Origin: Acidobacteriota bacterium
GTDB taxonomy: Bacteria > Acidobacteriota > Vicinamibacteria > Marinacidobacterales > Marinacidobacteraceae
DNA: 64,000 nucleotides
Direction of reading: 5' to 3'
Assembly (NCBI GenBank): GCA_022828085.1
Contig: JAJEIY010000061.1
Coordinates: 1-64,000, forward strand
Below are positions 27,282 to 34,533 of this stretch, piece after piece. Position 1 is the first letter of the stretch. Each line of letters opens with the position of its first letter. Below the pieces are notes generated by a model. That model ran no database searches, was not told the origin of the DNA, and was given only the letters and a program-made list of their open reading frames with translations. The position numbers and the translations under genes are program-made.

Positions 27282-27519
27282 GTAGGCGTTCCCGTTCTCG
27301 ATCGTCCAGACAGTCAGCGCTCGTCCATTCCGCGATCTGGGCGTCGGAATAGCGTTCGCCGCCGCCGCGAACCGGGCTCAGCACGATCACCCCGTCGCGC
27401 TCCTCAAGTGTCACTCGATCGCCAACACCGATTCCTACCTGATCCCGTATCGCGGCGGGAAGCGTGATCCGACCTCGGCTGGACACGACGAGCGTTGTCG
27501 GACGGACGGGAGGATTCAC
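27223..27519 (-). CDS. AbrB/SpoVT (MazE/VapB-like) antitoxin-type protein, no toxin partner
   Basis: This 98-aa protein has an N-terminal swapped-hairpin AbrB DNA-binding domain (residues 8-50: TTLVVSSRGRITLPAAIRDQ, then GIGVGDRVTLEERDG), typical of type II antitoxins. The C-terminal half (AEWTSADCLDDRERERLL) resembles the toxin-binding tail, followed by an Arg/Gly-rich end. It starts at GTG with GAGAAG upstream. No PIN or MazF toxin ORF is adjacent; the place where one would follow is occupied by the convergent ubiD 3' end. It may be an orphan antitoxin or a solitary transcription regulator. Confidence 0.7.
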   Translation of the reverse strand: MNPPVRPTTLVVSSRGRITLPAAIRDQVGIGVGDRVTLEERDGVIVLSPVRGGGERYSDAQIAEWTSADCLDDRERERLLRSLRAAVRRGPRGRPRGG

Positions 27520-27663
27520 GGCTGCTTCTCAGTGACGATCCTACTCTGGCCACCCCGAACCTCCGGGAAGGCCGGACGGCTCGTAACTTCGGGGCGGTCA
27601 GCCCGCGAGCGGCAAACCGAATGAGCACCTCCGCGAATCATTCGGCGATATGGTGAGCAGCCA

Positions 27664-29169
27664 ATGACGAACGGACCCGGCTCGAAGGAAGCCAGCTCCG
27701 GCACCGGGCTCGCCCGGAATCTCGGGCTCATGGGGCTCGCCGCCACCGGGATCTGCGCCATGCTCGGGGCGGCCATCAACGTGATGCCGTTCGCGCTCCT
27801 GCGGGGTATCCCGGAGATCGGGCCCTACGTCCTCCCGGCCTACGCCTTCGCCGCTCTCCCGGCCGTACTGGCGGCCCTCGCCTACGGCAGCCTGGGCTCG
27901 GCGATGCCTCGCGCGGGGGGCAGCTACGTGTACGCGAGCCGCGCGCTCAGTCCCTGGTGGGGGTTCATCGCCAGCTTCTCCCAGTGGTTCGGGCTGTCCA
28001 TCGCCATCGGGGTGGTGTCGTACCTGCTCGTTCCCTTCATTCGCGACATGGCCGGCGCGCTGGGCTACTCCGCGGTTGCCGCAGCTCTCGAGCGCGGCCC
28101 GGTGCGGGTCGGCATCTCGATCGCCTTCCTCTGGACCTTCGTGCTGGTGAACGTGCGCGGGCTGAAGCTCTACGAGCGGACCCTGGTCCCCATGATGTTC
28201 CTGATGTTCGCGCTCGGCGGAGTCGTCATCGTCAGCGGCTTCGCCTTCGACCACGGGGACTTCGCCGCGGCGCTGATGGCGAGCGAGGGCCGGCCGGTCC
28301 CGGACGCGCCCGCCACGCCGCTCCAGCTGGTCCCGTTCGTGACCGCGGCCGTCGTGCTCTTCGCCACCTTCATCGGGTTCGACTCGATCGCGCAGGCCGG
28401 CGGCGAGGCGAAGAATCCCGGCCGCAACATCCCGCTCGCCATCGGGATCGCGATCGCGTCGGTCGGCGGTTTCTATTTCCTCTTCACCGCCGCGATGTAT
28501 CACGCCGTGCCGTGGCAGTTCGTCGCCGAGGAAGCGGCCGTCCGCGACGTGACCGCGCCGGGGCTGCTCGGCTACCTGTTGCCCGCGGCCGGCACCGCGG
28601 CGATCCTCGCCGGGGCCGCGGTGGCGCTCATCAACGACCTCCCCGCCATGCTGCTCGCCGTGTCCCGAATGATGTTCGCGTGGGCCGAGGACGGCATCTT
28701 CCCCAAGGGAGTGGCCGCCGTACACGGGAGCTTCCACACCCCGTGGGTGGCGATCCTGCTGAGCGGAACGATGGCGACGGTGGGGATTGTGGGAAGCCAC
28801 CTCGCGGGCGACTTCTTCCTGGGGATCGACATCCTGGTGACGTCGATGCTCGTCAACTTCGGGCTCATCTGCCTCTCGCTGGTGACCCTCCCCCGCCGTA
28901 ACCCGGACCTCGCGGGCGAGGTGAAGGTCCTGGGGAGGCCCGCGCAGGTGCTGGTCGGCGGCGGGGGCGCGGCGCTGCTGGGCCTGTTCCTGATCCTCCA
29001 CATCGTGAAGGACCTCTCCACGGAGACCGCCGCCTGGTACTTCCACTCGACCTGGGTGTGGCTGCTGGTGATGGGTGTCGCCTCGCTCATCTATCTCCGC
29101 GAAATGGCGCGGCTCCGCCAGCGGGGAGTGGACACCGACCGTTTGTTCCGCACGTTGCCGCCCGGGTGA
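27664..29169 (+). CDS. APC-superfamily amino-acid permease
   Basis: This inner-membrane secondary transporter of 501 aa has about 12 hydrophobic helices. It shows the APC helix-1 pattern (GLMGLAATGICAMLGAAIN), GSAMPRAGGSYVY typical of helix 3, and FIGFDSIAQAGGEAKNPGRNIP, the conserved loop of amino-acid/polyamine permeases. The substrate is probably an amino acid or amine; the direct coupling (GTGA overlap) to the downstream aldo/keto reductase-RidA fusion suggests a shared catabolic route, which is inference. The ATG at 27664 is the first start in frame. Confidence 0.9.
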   Translation: MTNGPGSKEASSGTGLARNLGLMGLAATGICAMLGAAINVMPFALLRGIPEIGPYVLPAYAFAALPAVLAALAYGSLGSAMPRAGGSYVYASRALSPWWGFIASFSQWFGLSIAIGVVSYLLVPFIRDMAGALGYSAVAAALERGPVRVGISIAFLWTFVLVNVRGLKLYERTLVPMMFLMFALGGVVIVSGFAFDHGDFAAALMASEGRPVPDAPATPLQLVPFVTAAVVLFATFIGFDSIAQAGGEAKNPGRNIPLAIGIAIASVGGFYFLFTAAMYHAVPWQFVAEEAAVRDVTAPGLLGYLLPAAGTAAILAGAAVALINDLPAMLLAVSRMMFAWAEDGIFPKGVAAVHGSFHTPWVAILLSGTMATVGIVGSHLAGDFFLGIDILVTSMLVNFGLICLSLVTLPRRNPDLAGEVKVLGRPAQVLVGGGGAALLGLFLILHIVKDLSTETAAWYFHSTWVWLLVMGVASLIYLREMARLRQRGVDTDRLFRTLPPG

Positions 29170-30581
29170 GCGCGGCGGTGGAACGGACCCGGCTCGCCGC
29201 CGGGCTGGAGGTGTCCCGGGTCCTGACCGGTCTGTGGCAGGTCGCCGACCAGGAGCGGGACGGCGCCGCGCTCGAAACCGAGCGGGCGGCCCGGGCGCTC
29301 GAACCCGCGGTGGACGCCGGCTTCACCACCGTGGACGTGGCGGATCACTACGGATCCGCCGAACTCATCGCCGGCGCGCTTCGGAAACGCCGTCCCGGGG
29401 TCCAGGTGCTGACCAAGTGGGTTCCGGAACCCGGGATTTCGTCCCGGCAGGAGGTCGAAGCCGCGGTCCGGCGCTCACTCGACCGCATCGGGACCGATCG
29501 GCTCGACGCGCTCCAGTTCCACGCCTGGAGCTATCCCGATCCGGGCTGGCTGGACTGCCTTTTCCACCTGACGGAGATCCGGGCCGAGGGACGGATCGGC
29601 CATCTCGGAGTCACGAACTTCGACGCGGTCCATCTTGATCTTGCGCTCCGGAGCGGCATCCCCATTGTCTCGAACCAGGTCTGTTACTCGCTCGTCGACC
29701 GCCGGCCGGCGGGACGGATGACCGACGTGTGCCGCACGCACGGGATCGGGATGCTGGTCTATGGAACCCTTGCCGGCGGATTGCTGAGCGATCGCTGGCT
29801 CGGCGTTGCCGAGCCTCCGATCGACGACTCGCTCACCTGGTCGCAGATGAAGTACCGCCGTTTCATCGACCAGGCCGGTGGCTGGGACCGCTTCCAGGCG
29901 GTGCTGCGCGCCGCGCGCCGGGTCGCGGACCGCTACGCGGTGTCCATCGCCAATGTCGCGGTGCGCTGCGTGCTGGAACAGCCTGCCGTGGCCGGGGTGA
30001 TCCTGGGAGCCCGTCCCGGGGAGCGAACCCATCTCGCGGACAACCAGCGGCTCTTCGATTTCGCGCTCGACGGGCGGTCTCGGGCGGAGCTTGCCGAGGC
30101 GCAGGCCGGCCTCGACCCGATTCCCGGCGACTGCGGCGACGAGTACCGGCGGCCGCCGTACCTGACCGCGTCGGGAGACCTCCACCACCACGTCACCCAC
30201 TTCCCGGCGCCCTACGCGGCGCGGACCACGGAGCGCGGCGTCGAACTGGATCCGGACGCCGGCTTCCGGGAAGCGGTCCGCACCGGGCCCGGCATCCGGA
30301 TTGCCGGGGTCACTCCGGCCCATCGCGACCGCCTCATCGGCGGAGACAGCATCCGGGCGCAGACGCACTTCGCCCTCGACCGGGCGGAGGGCGCCCTCCA
30401 GTCGCTCGACGCCGAGATGGCGCACGCCGTTCGGGTCGAGGCGCGCACCCACGAGAAAGATTGGCCGGACGTACAGGCGGTCTTTCGCGAACGCCTCCCG
30501 TCAACCGCCGATGTCGCTCGCGCTCCGGGGCAGCCCTCGCACCCTCACCCCATCGAAATCGACGTCGAAGCGCGGACTTGA
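29166..30581 (+). CDS. Aldo/keto reductase fused to a RidA-like (YjgF) domain
   Basis: This 471-aa two-domain protein starts at GTG overlapping the permease stop. Residues 1 to about 320 form an aldo/keto reductase barrel with the tetrad Asp57, Tyr62 (DVADHYG), Lys84 (LTKW) and His119 (LQFHAW), and the NADPH-binding end (VILGARPGERTHLADN). From about 345 to the end is a RidA/YjgF-type domain (GVTPAHRDRLIGGDSIRAQT, DWPDVQAVFRERLP, IEIDVEA). The Arg that RidA uses for imine/enamine deamination, normally in a PARS-type stretch, seems replaced at LPSTADV. Reduction of a carbonyl or imine product from an imported amine is a reasonable guess. The track ORF starts 36 codons too early, inside the permease. 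Confidence 0.82.
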   Translation: MSAAVERTRLAAGLEVSRVLTGLWQVADQERDGAALETERAARALEPAVDAGFTTVDVADHYGSAELIAGALRKRRPGVQVLTKWVPEPGISSRQEVEAAVRRSLDRIGTDRLDALQFHAWSYPDPGWLDCLFHLTEIRAEGRIGHLGVTNFDAVHLDLALRSGIPIVSNQVCYSLVDRRPAGRMTDVCRTHGIGMLVYGTLAGGLLSDRWLGVAEPPIDDSLTWSQMKYRRFIDQAGGWDRFQAVLRAARRVADRYAVSIANVAVRCVLEQPAVAGVILGARPGERTHLADNQRLFDFALDGRSRAELAEAQAGLDPIPGDCGDEYRRPPYLTASGDLHHHVTHFPAPYAARTTERGVELDPDAGFREAVRTGPGIRIAGVTPAHRDRLIGGDSIRAQTHFALDRAEGALQSLDAEMAHAVRVEARTHEKDWPDVQAVFRERLPSTADVARAPGQPSHPHPIEIDVEART

Positions 30582-30641
30582 CTCGACAGGGTCACGCCCG
30601 CCGGCTTCGCCCGCAGATCGCCGCCCGGGATCGTGGCGCAG

Positions 30642-30672
30642 CGGCTTGGAACGCCGGTCTCCGACCGGCACA
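30642..30672 (+). repeat. REP-like palindrome
   Basis: A forward copy (GGCTTGGAACGCCGGTCTCC then GACCGGCA) lies between the AKR-RidA gene and arsI, followed by a second GC hairpin (CCCGCCGCAGGCGGG). The two genes are convergent, so this pair could also help end transcription, though no U-tract follows. Confidence 0.75.
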
Positions 30673-30763
30673 GCCCGCCGCAGGCGGGCGGCGGGACGGC
30701 CCGCGACCGCCCGGATGGCGTCCGTATCGGCGTGATTCCTGTTGAAACCTCCGCCACCGCCCC

Positions 30764-31204
30764 TCAGGTACAGCAGACCCCTTCGGCCCCCTCCGCCCCC
30801 ACGTCGGCCCCGTCCGTCGAAATCACGACGTTCTGCAACTGCTCCGCGTCCCCCGACTTCACGTACCACTCCCAGCGCGCCCCATCGGGATCCGTCACCC
30901 AGGTCTCCGTCTTCTGGGCGTAACAGCACTCGGTGTCGTCCACCCCCGTCGTCTCGAGCCCCGATTCCCGGAGCCGCCCTTCGGCCGCCCGTACCTGGCG
31001 GGCCGCCTCCACCTCCACCCCGAGGTGGTTGATCGTGGCCCCCTGCGGACCTTCGAAGAGGACGAGCTTCAACGGGGGATCGGCGATGGCGAAGTTCGCG
31101 TAGCCCGGTTTCACCTTGGCCGGCTCCGTCGCGAACATCCGCGAGTAGAAGTCAATCGCCTTCTCGAGGTCCGTCACATTGAGGGCAAGTTGCAGTCGGG
31201 ACAC
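30764..31204 (-). CDS. arsI: ArsI/CadI-type VOC-family metalloenzyme (organoarsenical C-As lyase-like)
   Basis: This vicinal-oxygen-chelate dioxygenase-like protein is of 146 aa. It matches ArsI/CadI closely: SRLQLALNVTDLEKAIDFYS, PGYANFAIADPPLKLVLFEG, INHLG and the vicinal-cysteine TECCYAQKTETWVTDPDG followed by WEWY. Gln/His/Glu in these blocks are the expected Fe(II) ligands and the Cys pair binds trivalent arsenicals. An extra CC ends the protein. The GTG start gives the family N-terminus; the track start 12 codons upstream is unlikely. It overlaps arsR by 53 bp and is presumably controlled by it. Confidence 0.86.
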   Translation of the reverse strand: MSRLQLALNVTDLEKAIDFYSRMFATEPAKVKPGYANFAIADPPLKLVLFEGPQGATINHLGVEVEAARQVRAAEGRLRESGLETTGVDDTECCYAQKTETWVTDPDGARWEWYVKSGDAEQLQNVVISTDGADVGAEGAEGVCCT

Positions 31205-31544
31205 AGTCCGTTTCCTCCGTCGTTTGGGCCGAGGGCGCACCCGTGCAGCACTCGGCAGTCAGAAAGTCCATGAGCTGGGTCATGGCGGCGAAGTCAGGAC
31301 GCGAACGCACCTCACGTCCCCGCTGCTCCTGCTCCACGAGACCGGCCCGGGTCAGGCAGGCGAGGTGGTGGGCGAGCGTGGAAGCGGGCGTGCCGAGCGC
31401 CCGGATGAGCGTCCCCACCGGGAGTCCGGGCTGACCCGCGCGCACCAGCAACCGGTAGAGCCTGAGACGCGTCGGGTTCCCGAGCGCACCCAGACTCGCC
31501 GCCGCGAGTTGCTCATTCAGCGGGGTCGTTGTCGCCATGATCAT
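31152..31544 (-). CDS. arsR: ArsR-family metalloregulator
   Basis: This 130-aa winged-helix repressor has the ArsR/SmtB fold: ALGNPTRLRLYRLLVRAG, the recognition helix PASTLAHHLACLTRAGLV, the wing QRGREVRSRPD, and a C-terminal ECC (LTAECCTGAP) plus CPQC as probable As(III) or metal ligands. It starts at ATG (a second ATG lies two codons in). The inverted repeat directly against its start codon is a strong candidate for its own operator, so arsR-arsI is probably autorepressed and derepressed by arsenicals. Confidence 0.9.
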   Translation of the reverse strand: MIMATTTPLNEQLAAASLGALGNPTRLRLYRLLVRAGQPGLPVGTLIRALGTPASTLAHHLACLTRAGLVEQEQRGREVRSRPDFAAMTQLMDFLTAECCTGAPSAQTTEETDCVPTATCPQCDGPREGD

Positions 31545-31564
31545 ATAACTATATCACTAGTTAT
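31545..31564. promoter_or_regulatory. Candidate ArsR operator
   Basis: ATAACTA and TAGTTAT form a perfect 7-bp inverted repeat with a 6-bp spacer in a strikingly AT-rich island of a very GC-rich window, directly upstream of the arsR ATG. Size and symmetry suit an ArsR dimer site. Confidence 0.7.
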
Positions 31565-31617
31565 TTCGTTCCGCGATTGTGCGTTGGTTCCGTCCAGGCC
31601 TTGACGGCGCCGAGCCC

Positions 31618-31938
31618 CTAGCCCCTCGGTTCTTCGGGACGGGCGTCCCCGGACAAGGCGTCCCCGTCGGGTCGCTCCCGCAGCAGCAGCACTCCCTCGA
31701 TCCGCGAAACACGCTGTTCCAGGCTGGTCAACCTCTCCTCGAGGCGATCGATACGGGCCTCGAGGCGATCCATGCGGGCCTCGAGGCGATCCATACGAGC
31801 CTCGAGGCGAACCTCCAGGCGATCCATGCGCGTTTCCAGGCGGTCGATCCGCTCGAAACCGAACGCGGCGATGGTGAGGTTCATCACCGCCATGAAGACC
31901 CCGAGCGACACGAACGGAATCCACTCTCTCCTCTTCAC
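31618..31938 (-). CDS. Membrane-anchored heptad-repeat coiled-coil protein
   Basis: This 106-aa protein starts at the GTG at 31938 (KRREWIPFVSL), preceded by GGAGG. One N-terminal membrane helix (about residues 6-24) is followed by a pure coiled coil of heptads related to RMDRLEA, encoded by 21-bp tandem DNA repeats (31741-31830), then an acidic Pro/Glu tail. The topology is probably N-in with the coiled coil outside the membrane, or the reverse; not determinable. Function is unknown. The track start 31 codons upstream lacks a ribosome site. Confidence 0.65.
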   Translation of the reverse strand: MKRREWIPFVSLGVFMAVMNLTIAAFGFERIDRLETRMDRLEVRLEARMDRLEARMDRLEARIDRLEERLTSLEQRVSRIEGVLLLRERPDGDALSGDARPEEPRG

Positions 31939-32081
31939 ACTGCCTCCAGCCGGTTCCCGGCCGTCGAGCCCCTGCGGGCTCATTGAGTTGTCAAGTGTCA
32001 AGGTGTTCCGCCCGCGTTGCGGACGCATCAAGCTCCTCGCGACCCAGCGCCGGGAGTCTACCGCCGCAACGCGGCGGCGGC

Positions 32082-33149
32082 TTACACGACCGCCGGTTCC
32101 AGCAGCCGGATCGTGCCCCGGTCCGCGTCCATCTCGGCGCGGCCGCCGATGGGAAGCGTGAACTGCTCGGGGATGTGCCCGATCATGCTCCCCCGGAAGG
32201 CCGGGATGCCCAGTGGGGCGATGTGGTCTTCGAGCACCTGCTCCAGGGTGAGCGACCCGAAGCCGGATCCAGGATCGCAGTCGGTGCAGCGGCCGAAGAT
32301 GAATCCGGCGATCCGGTCGAGGACTCCGGCGAGCTTCAGGGTGGTCATCATCCGGTCCACGCGGTAGACCGCCTCGTCCACGTCCTCGAGGAAGAGGATC
32401 GCCCCGGTGAAATCCGGCAGGAATTCGGATCCCATGATCGCGGTCAGGACGGTCAGGTTGCCGCCGAGGAGAGGCCCGGACACCCGCCCGCCGGTGATGG
32501 TGCGGACCCGGTGGTCCCGGGGCACGATGTGATCCCCGGGATCGTCGACCGGATTCTCGAGCAGGTCCGCTTCACCTTCCATCAGCGTCCGGCGGAAGTG
32601 TTCGGTCGCAAAGCGGTTCCCCGGGCCGGGACCGTGCATGACGATCAGCCCCGTCTTCGCATGGACCCCGGTGAGGAGCGCGGTGGCGTCGCTGTAGCCG
32701 AGCAGGACCTTGGGATTCGCCCGGATCACGTCGTAGTCGAGGAGCGGCAGGACCCGCGCCGAACCCCAGCCGCCCCGGGCGAAGATGCCCTTGACCTCGG
32801 GATCGGCGAAGAACTCCATGATGTCCGCCGCCCGCTCCGCGTCGCTCCCGGCGAAGTAGCCGCGCCGCCGGTAGTAGTTCGATCCGAGCCGCGGTTCAAG
32901 CCCGACCGCCCGGAAGGCGTCGGCGAAGATCTCCGTCGGGTCGGTCTCGAAGGCGGCGGTCGCGGGGCTGACCAGACCGAAGACGTCACCGGGCTGGATG
33001 CGGGGCGGCCGGATCACGGCCGGCTGCACAAGACGTGTGGATGCCACGAGGGGTGTGGCAGCCACCGTCCCAAGCACGGATAGCGCAGTTCGCCGCGAAA
33101 TCTTGGGACCCACTGGATCGGTCTCTACGTCTTCCCTTTCATCTGCCAC
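32082..33149 (-). CDS. LD-carboxypeptidase (peptidase S66), Tat-exported
   Basis: This S66 serine peptidase of 355 aa is expected to trim the terminal D-Ala from tetrapeptide stems in murein recycling, or related peptides. The triad positions are visible: Ser in LLGYSDATALL (about residue 135), Glu in LFLEDVDE (about 253) and His in GHIPEQFTLPIGG (about 325). A twin-arginine leader (SRRTALSVLGTVAATPLVA) suggests Tat export, unlike cytosolic E. coli LdcA. The start GTG at 33149 overlaps the upstream nuclease-like gene by 25 bp; a GTG at 33113 is the alternative. Confidence 0.88.
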   Translation of the reverse strand: MADEREDVETDPVGPKISRRTALSVLGTVAATPLVASTRLVQPAVIRPPRIQPGDVFGLVSPATAAFETDPTEIFADAFRAVGLEPRLGSNYYRRRGYFAGSDAERAADIMEFFADPEVKGIFARGGWGSARVLPLLDYDVIRANPKVLLGYSDATALLTGVHAKTGLIVMHGPGPGNRFATEHFRRTLMEGEADLLENPVDDPGDHIVPRDHRVRTITGGRVSGPLLGGNLTVLTAIMGSEFLPDFTGAILFLEDVDEAVYRVDRMMTTLKLAGVLDRIAGFIFGRCTDCDPGSGFGSLTLEQVLEDHIAPLGIPAFRGSMIGHIPEQFTLPIGGRAEMDADRGTIRLLEPAVV

Positions 33150-34282
33150 GTGAACTGGCCCGCGGTCAGACCGGCGACCTCACGCGCTCTTCTGAGCTGG
33201 TCGTTCTTGGTTCGCGTGGACGAGTGTGTCCCCAGCCACCAGCCTCCGGGCAGTTTTTCCACTGAGCGCAGAACGGCGGCGGCACTGTCCTGAGGATAGA
33301 TCTGTTTGCGATCACGGGAAAGAAAGCTCCGCTTTCTACCGGCCAAGAGGGGGGCCAGCCGCGCGTACAACCCAGGATCACGTTTGCCCAGGGCCGTTAG
33401 GACGCCTACTAGGACATCCTTGTCCCTTTGGCAAGAGAACTCGCGTCCAAAGAGGGTGAACGAGGGTGACTCTGGTCGGGGATCGAGGGGCGTCTGTGCC
33501 TTCGCACCGGGGTTCTTTGCCGTCCCCACCTGCCCGGCTCCTTGAGCGGGCGTCAGTGTCGATCGTGATGGACTACGCCGGGCCCTCGCGGCGGATTCCG
33601 GCGGCGCCGCGTGGGCGAACTGTTTGCTCAGGAAACTGCGTACTCGCTCCTCGTCCGGCCGAATGCCGCAGCATCGTTCCACTTCATCGGCAAACAGTCT
33701 CACGACACGCGGGTCTGCCTCCCTGATGAGGGCGTGCCAGACTGGCGCGAACTGCTGCTTCGCCACAATCTGTTGCTGATATGCGGCGTAGTCGTGGCGG
33801 GCAGCCTCTTCGAACTGTCCCGAAGTAACCGCATTGAACGCCAGGTAACGGTTGAGCACGCTGGCACACTCTGACGCTTCATGGTCCACGAGGTCCGACA
33901 CAGCGAAGCGTCTTTGCGCGTAGTTCCCTCTGCCAGCCGGCCAATAGAAGTTCCACGTCCGTCCGTCTGTCAGGACCGCGACCGGGACACCCTGTTTCAG
34001 GCAGTAGTCGAAGAGTTGATCTTCTCCGCTCGTGGATGCCTTCCCCACATCCTTGACCTCAATCAGCACTACGGCCCCAAACGGGTCGTGCAGCAACGCG
34101 TAGTCCACTTTCCGACTGCCGATCCTGAACTCGGCACTCACCCGAATGGGGTCATAGACGTCCCAGCCCAGTTGTTGCAAGAGGCGCATCACCACACCCC
34201 TGGACACCTGATCCTCGTTCGAGTAGGCGCCCCGGCGGAGCTTGTCGCGCACATCGACGATGGCGGCGATCAGATCGTCCAT
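33125..34282 (-). CDS. PD-(D/E)XK nuclease-like protein with HSDR_N-type domain
   Basis: This 385-aa protein has an N-terminal domain (residues 1-130) resembling the type I restriction HsdR N-terminal nuclease: SRKVDYALLHDP followed by VVLIEVKDVGK gives the Asp...Glu-X-Lys active site, then a Gln-containing EDQLFDYC and TDGRTWNFYWP. A Ser/Pro-rich linker (about 235-275) leads to a C-terminal domain (FTLFGREFSCQRDKDVLVGVL to GGWWLGTHSS) I do not recognise. No helicase, methylase or specificity subunit is nearby. Codon use looks less GC-biased than in its neighbours, hinting at transfer. Defence against foreign DNA is plausible, not shown. Confidence 0.72.
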   Translation of the reverse strand: MDDLIAAIVDVRDKLRRGAYSNEDQVSRGVVMRLLQQLGWDVYDPIRVSAEFRIGSRKVDYALLHDPFGAVVLIEVKDVGKASTSGEDQLFDYCLKQGVPVAVLTDGRTWNFYWPAGRGNYAQRRFAVSDLVDHEASECASVLNRYLAFNAVTSGQFEEAARHDYAAYQQQIVAKQQFAPVWHALIREADPRVVRLFADEVERCCGIRPDEERVRSFLSKQFAHAAPPESAARARRSPSRSTLTPAQGAGQVGTAKNPGAKAQTPLDPRPESPSFTLFGREFSCQRDKDVLVGVLTALGKRDPGLYARLAPLLAGRKRSFLSRDRKQIYPQDSAAAVLRSVEKLPGGWWLGTHSSTRTKNDQLRRAREVAGLTAGQFTWQMKGKT

Positions 34283-34381
34283 CCTCTAGCTCCTCCGATC
34301 ATCTGACCCGAACCGCGCTTGCCCGTAGTCCCCGCCGGGGGCATGGCACAGCACTGCGGCGCTCGTTTCGCGCTCCCGCGC

Positions 34382-34412
34382 GATGCCGGCCGGAGGCCGG
34401 CGCTCCAAGCCG
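34382..34412 (-). repeat. REP-like palindrome
   Basis: A reverse copy (GATGCCGGCCGGAGGCCGGC then GCTCCAAGCC) lies in the 251-bp gap between the BNR-repeat protein and the nuclease-like gene. Its sequence matches the copy at 6251 over the whole core. Confidence 0.75.
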
Positions 34413-34470
34413 TTCTCGCCGTCGGCACGAACAGCGATACACGACCCCTGCGCCCCGCGGGCGCGCGGCG

Positions 34471-34497
34471 GTGCCGGTCTGAAGACCGGCGGTCCCT
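34471..34497 (-). repeat. REP-like palindrome (divergent copy)
   Basis: GTGCCGGTCTGAAGACCGGC followed by GGTCCC: the hairpin arms are kept but the tail differs from the consensus. It lies 60 bp from another copy, in the same gap. No gene is visible in this gap. Confidence 0.6.
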
Positions 34498-34533
34498 TCC
34501 CGCACCGCCGTTCTCCCTGACGGCGCCGCGCCG

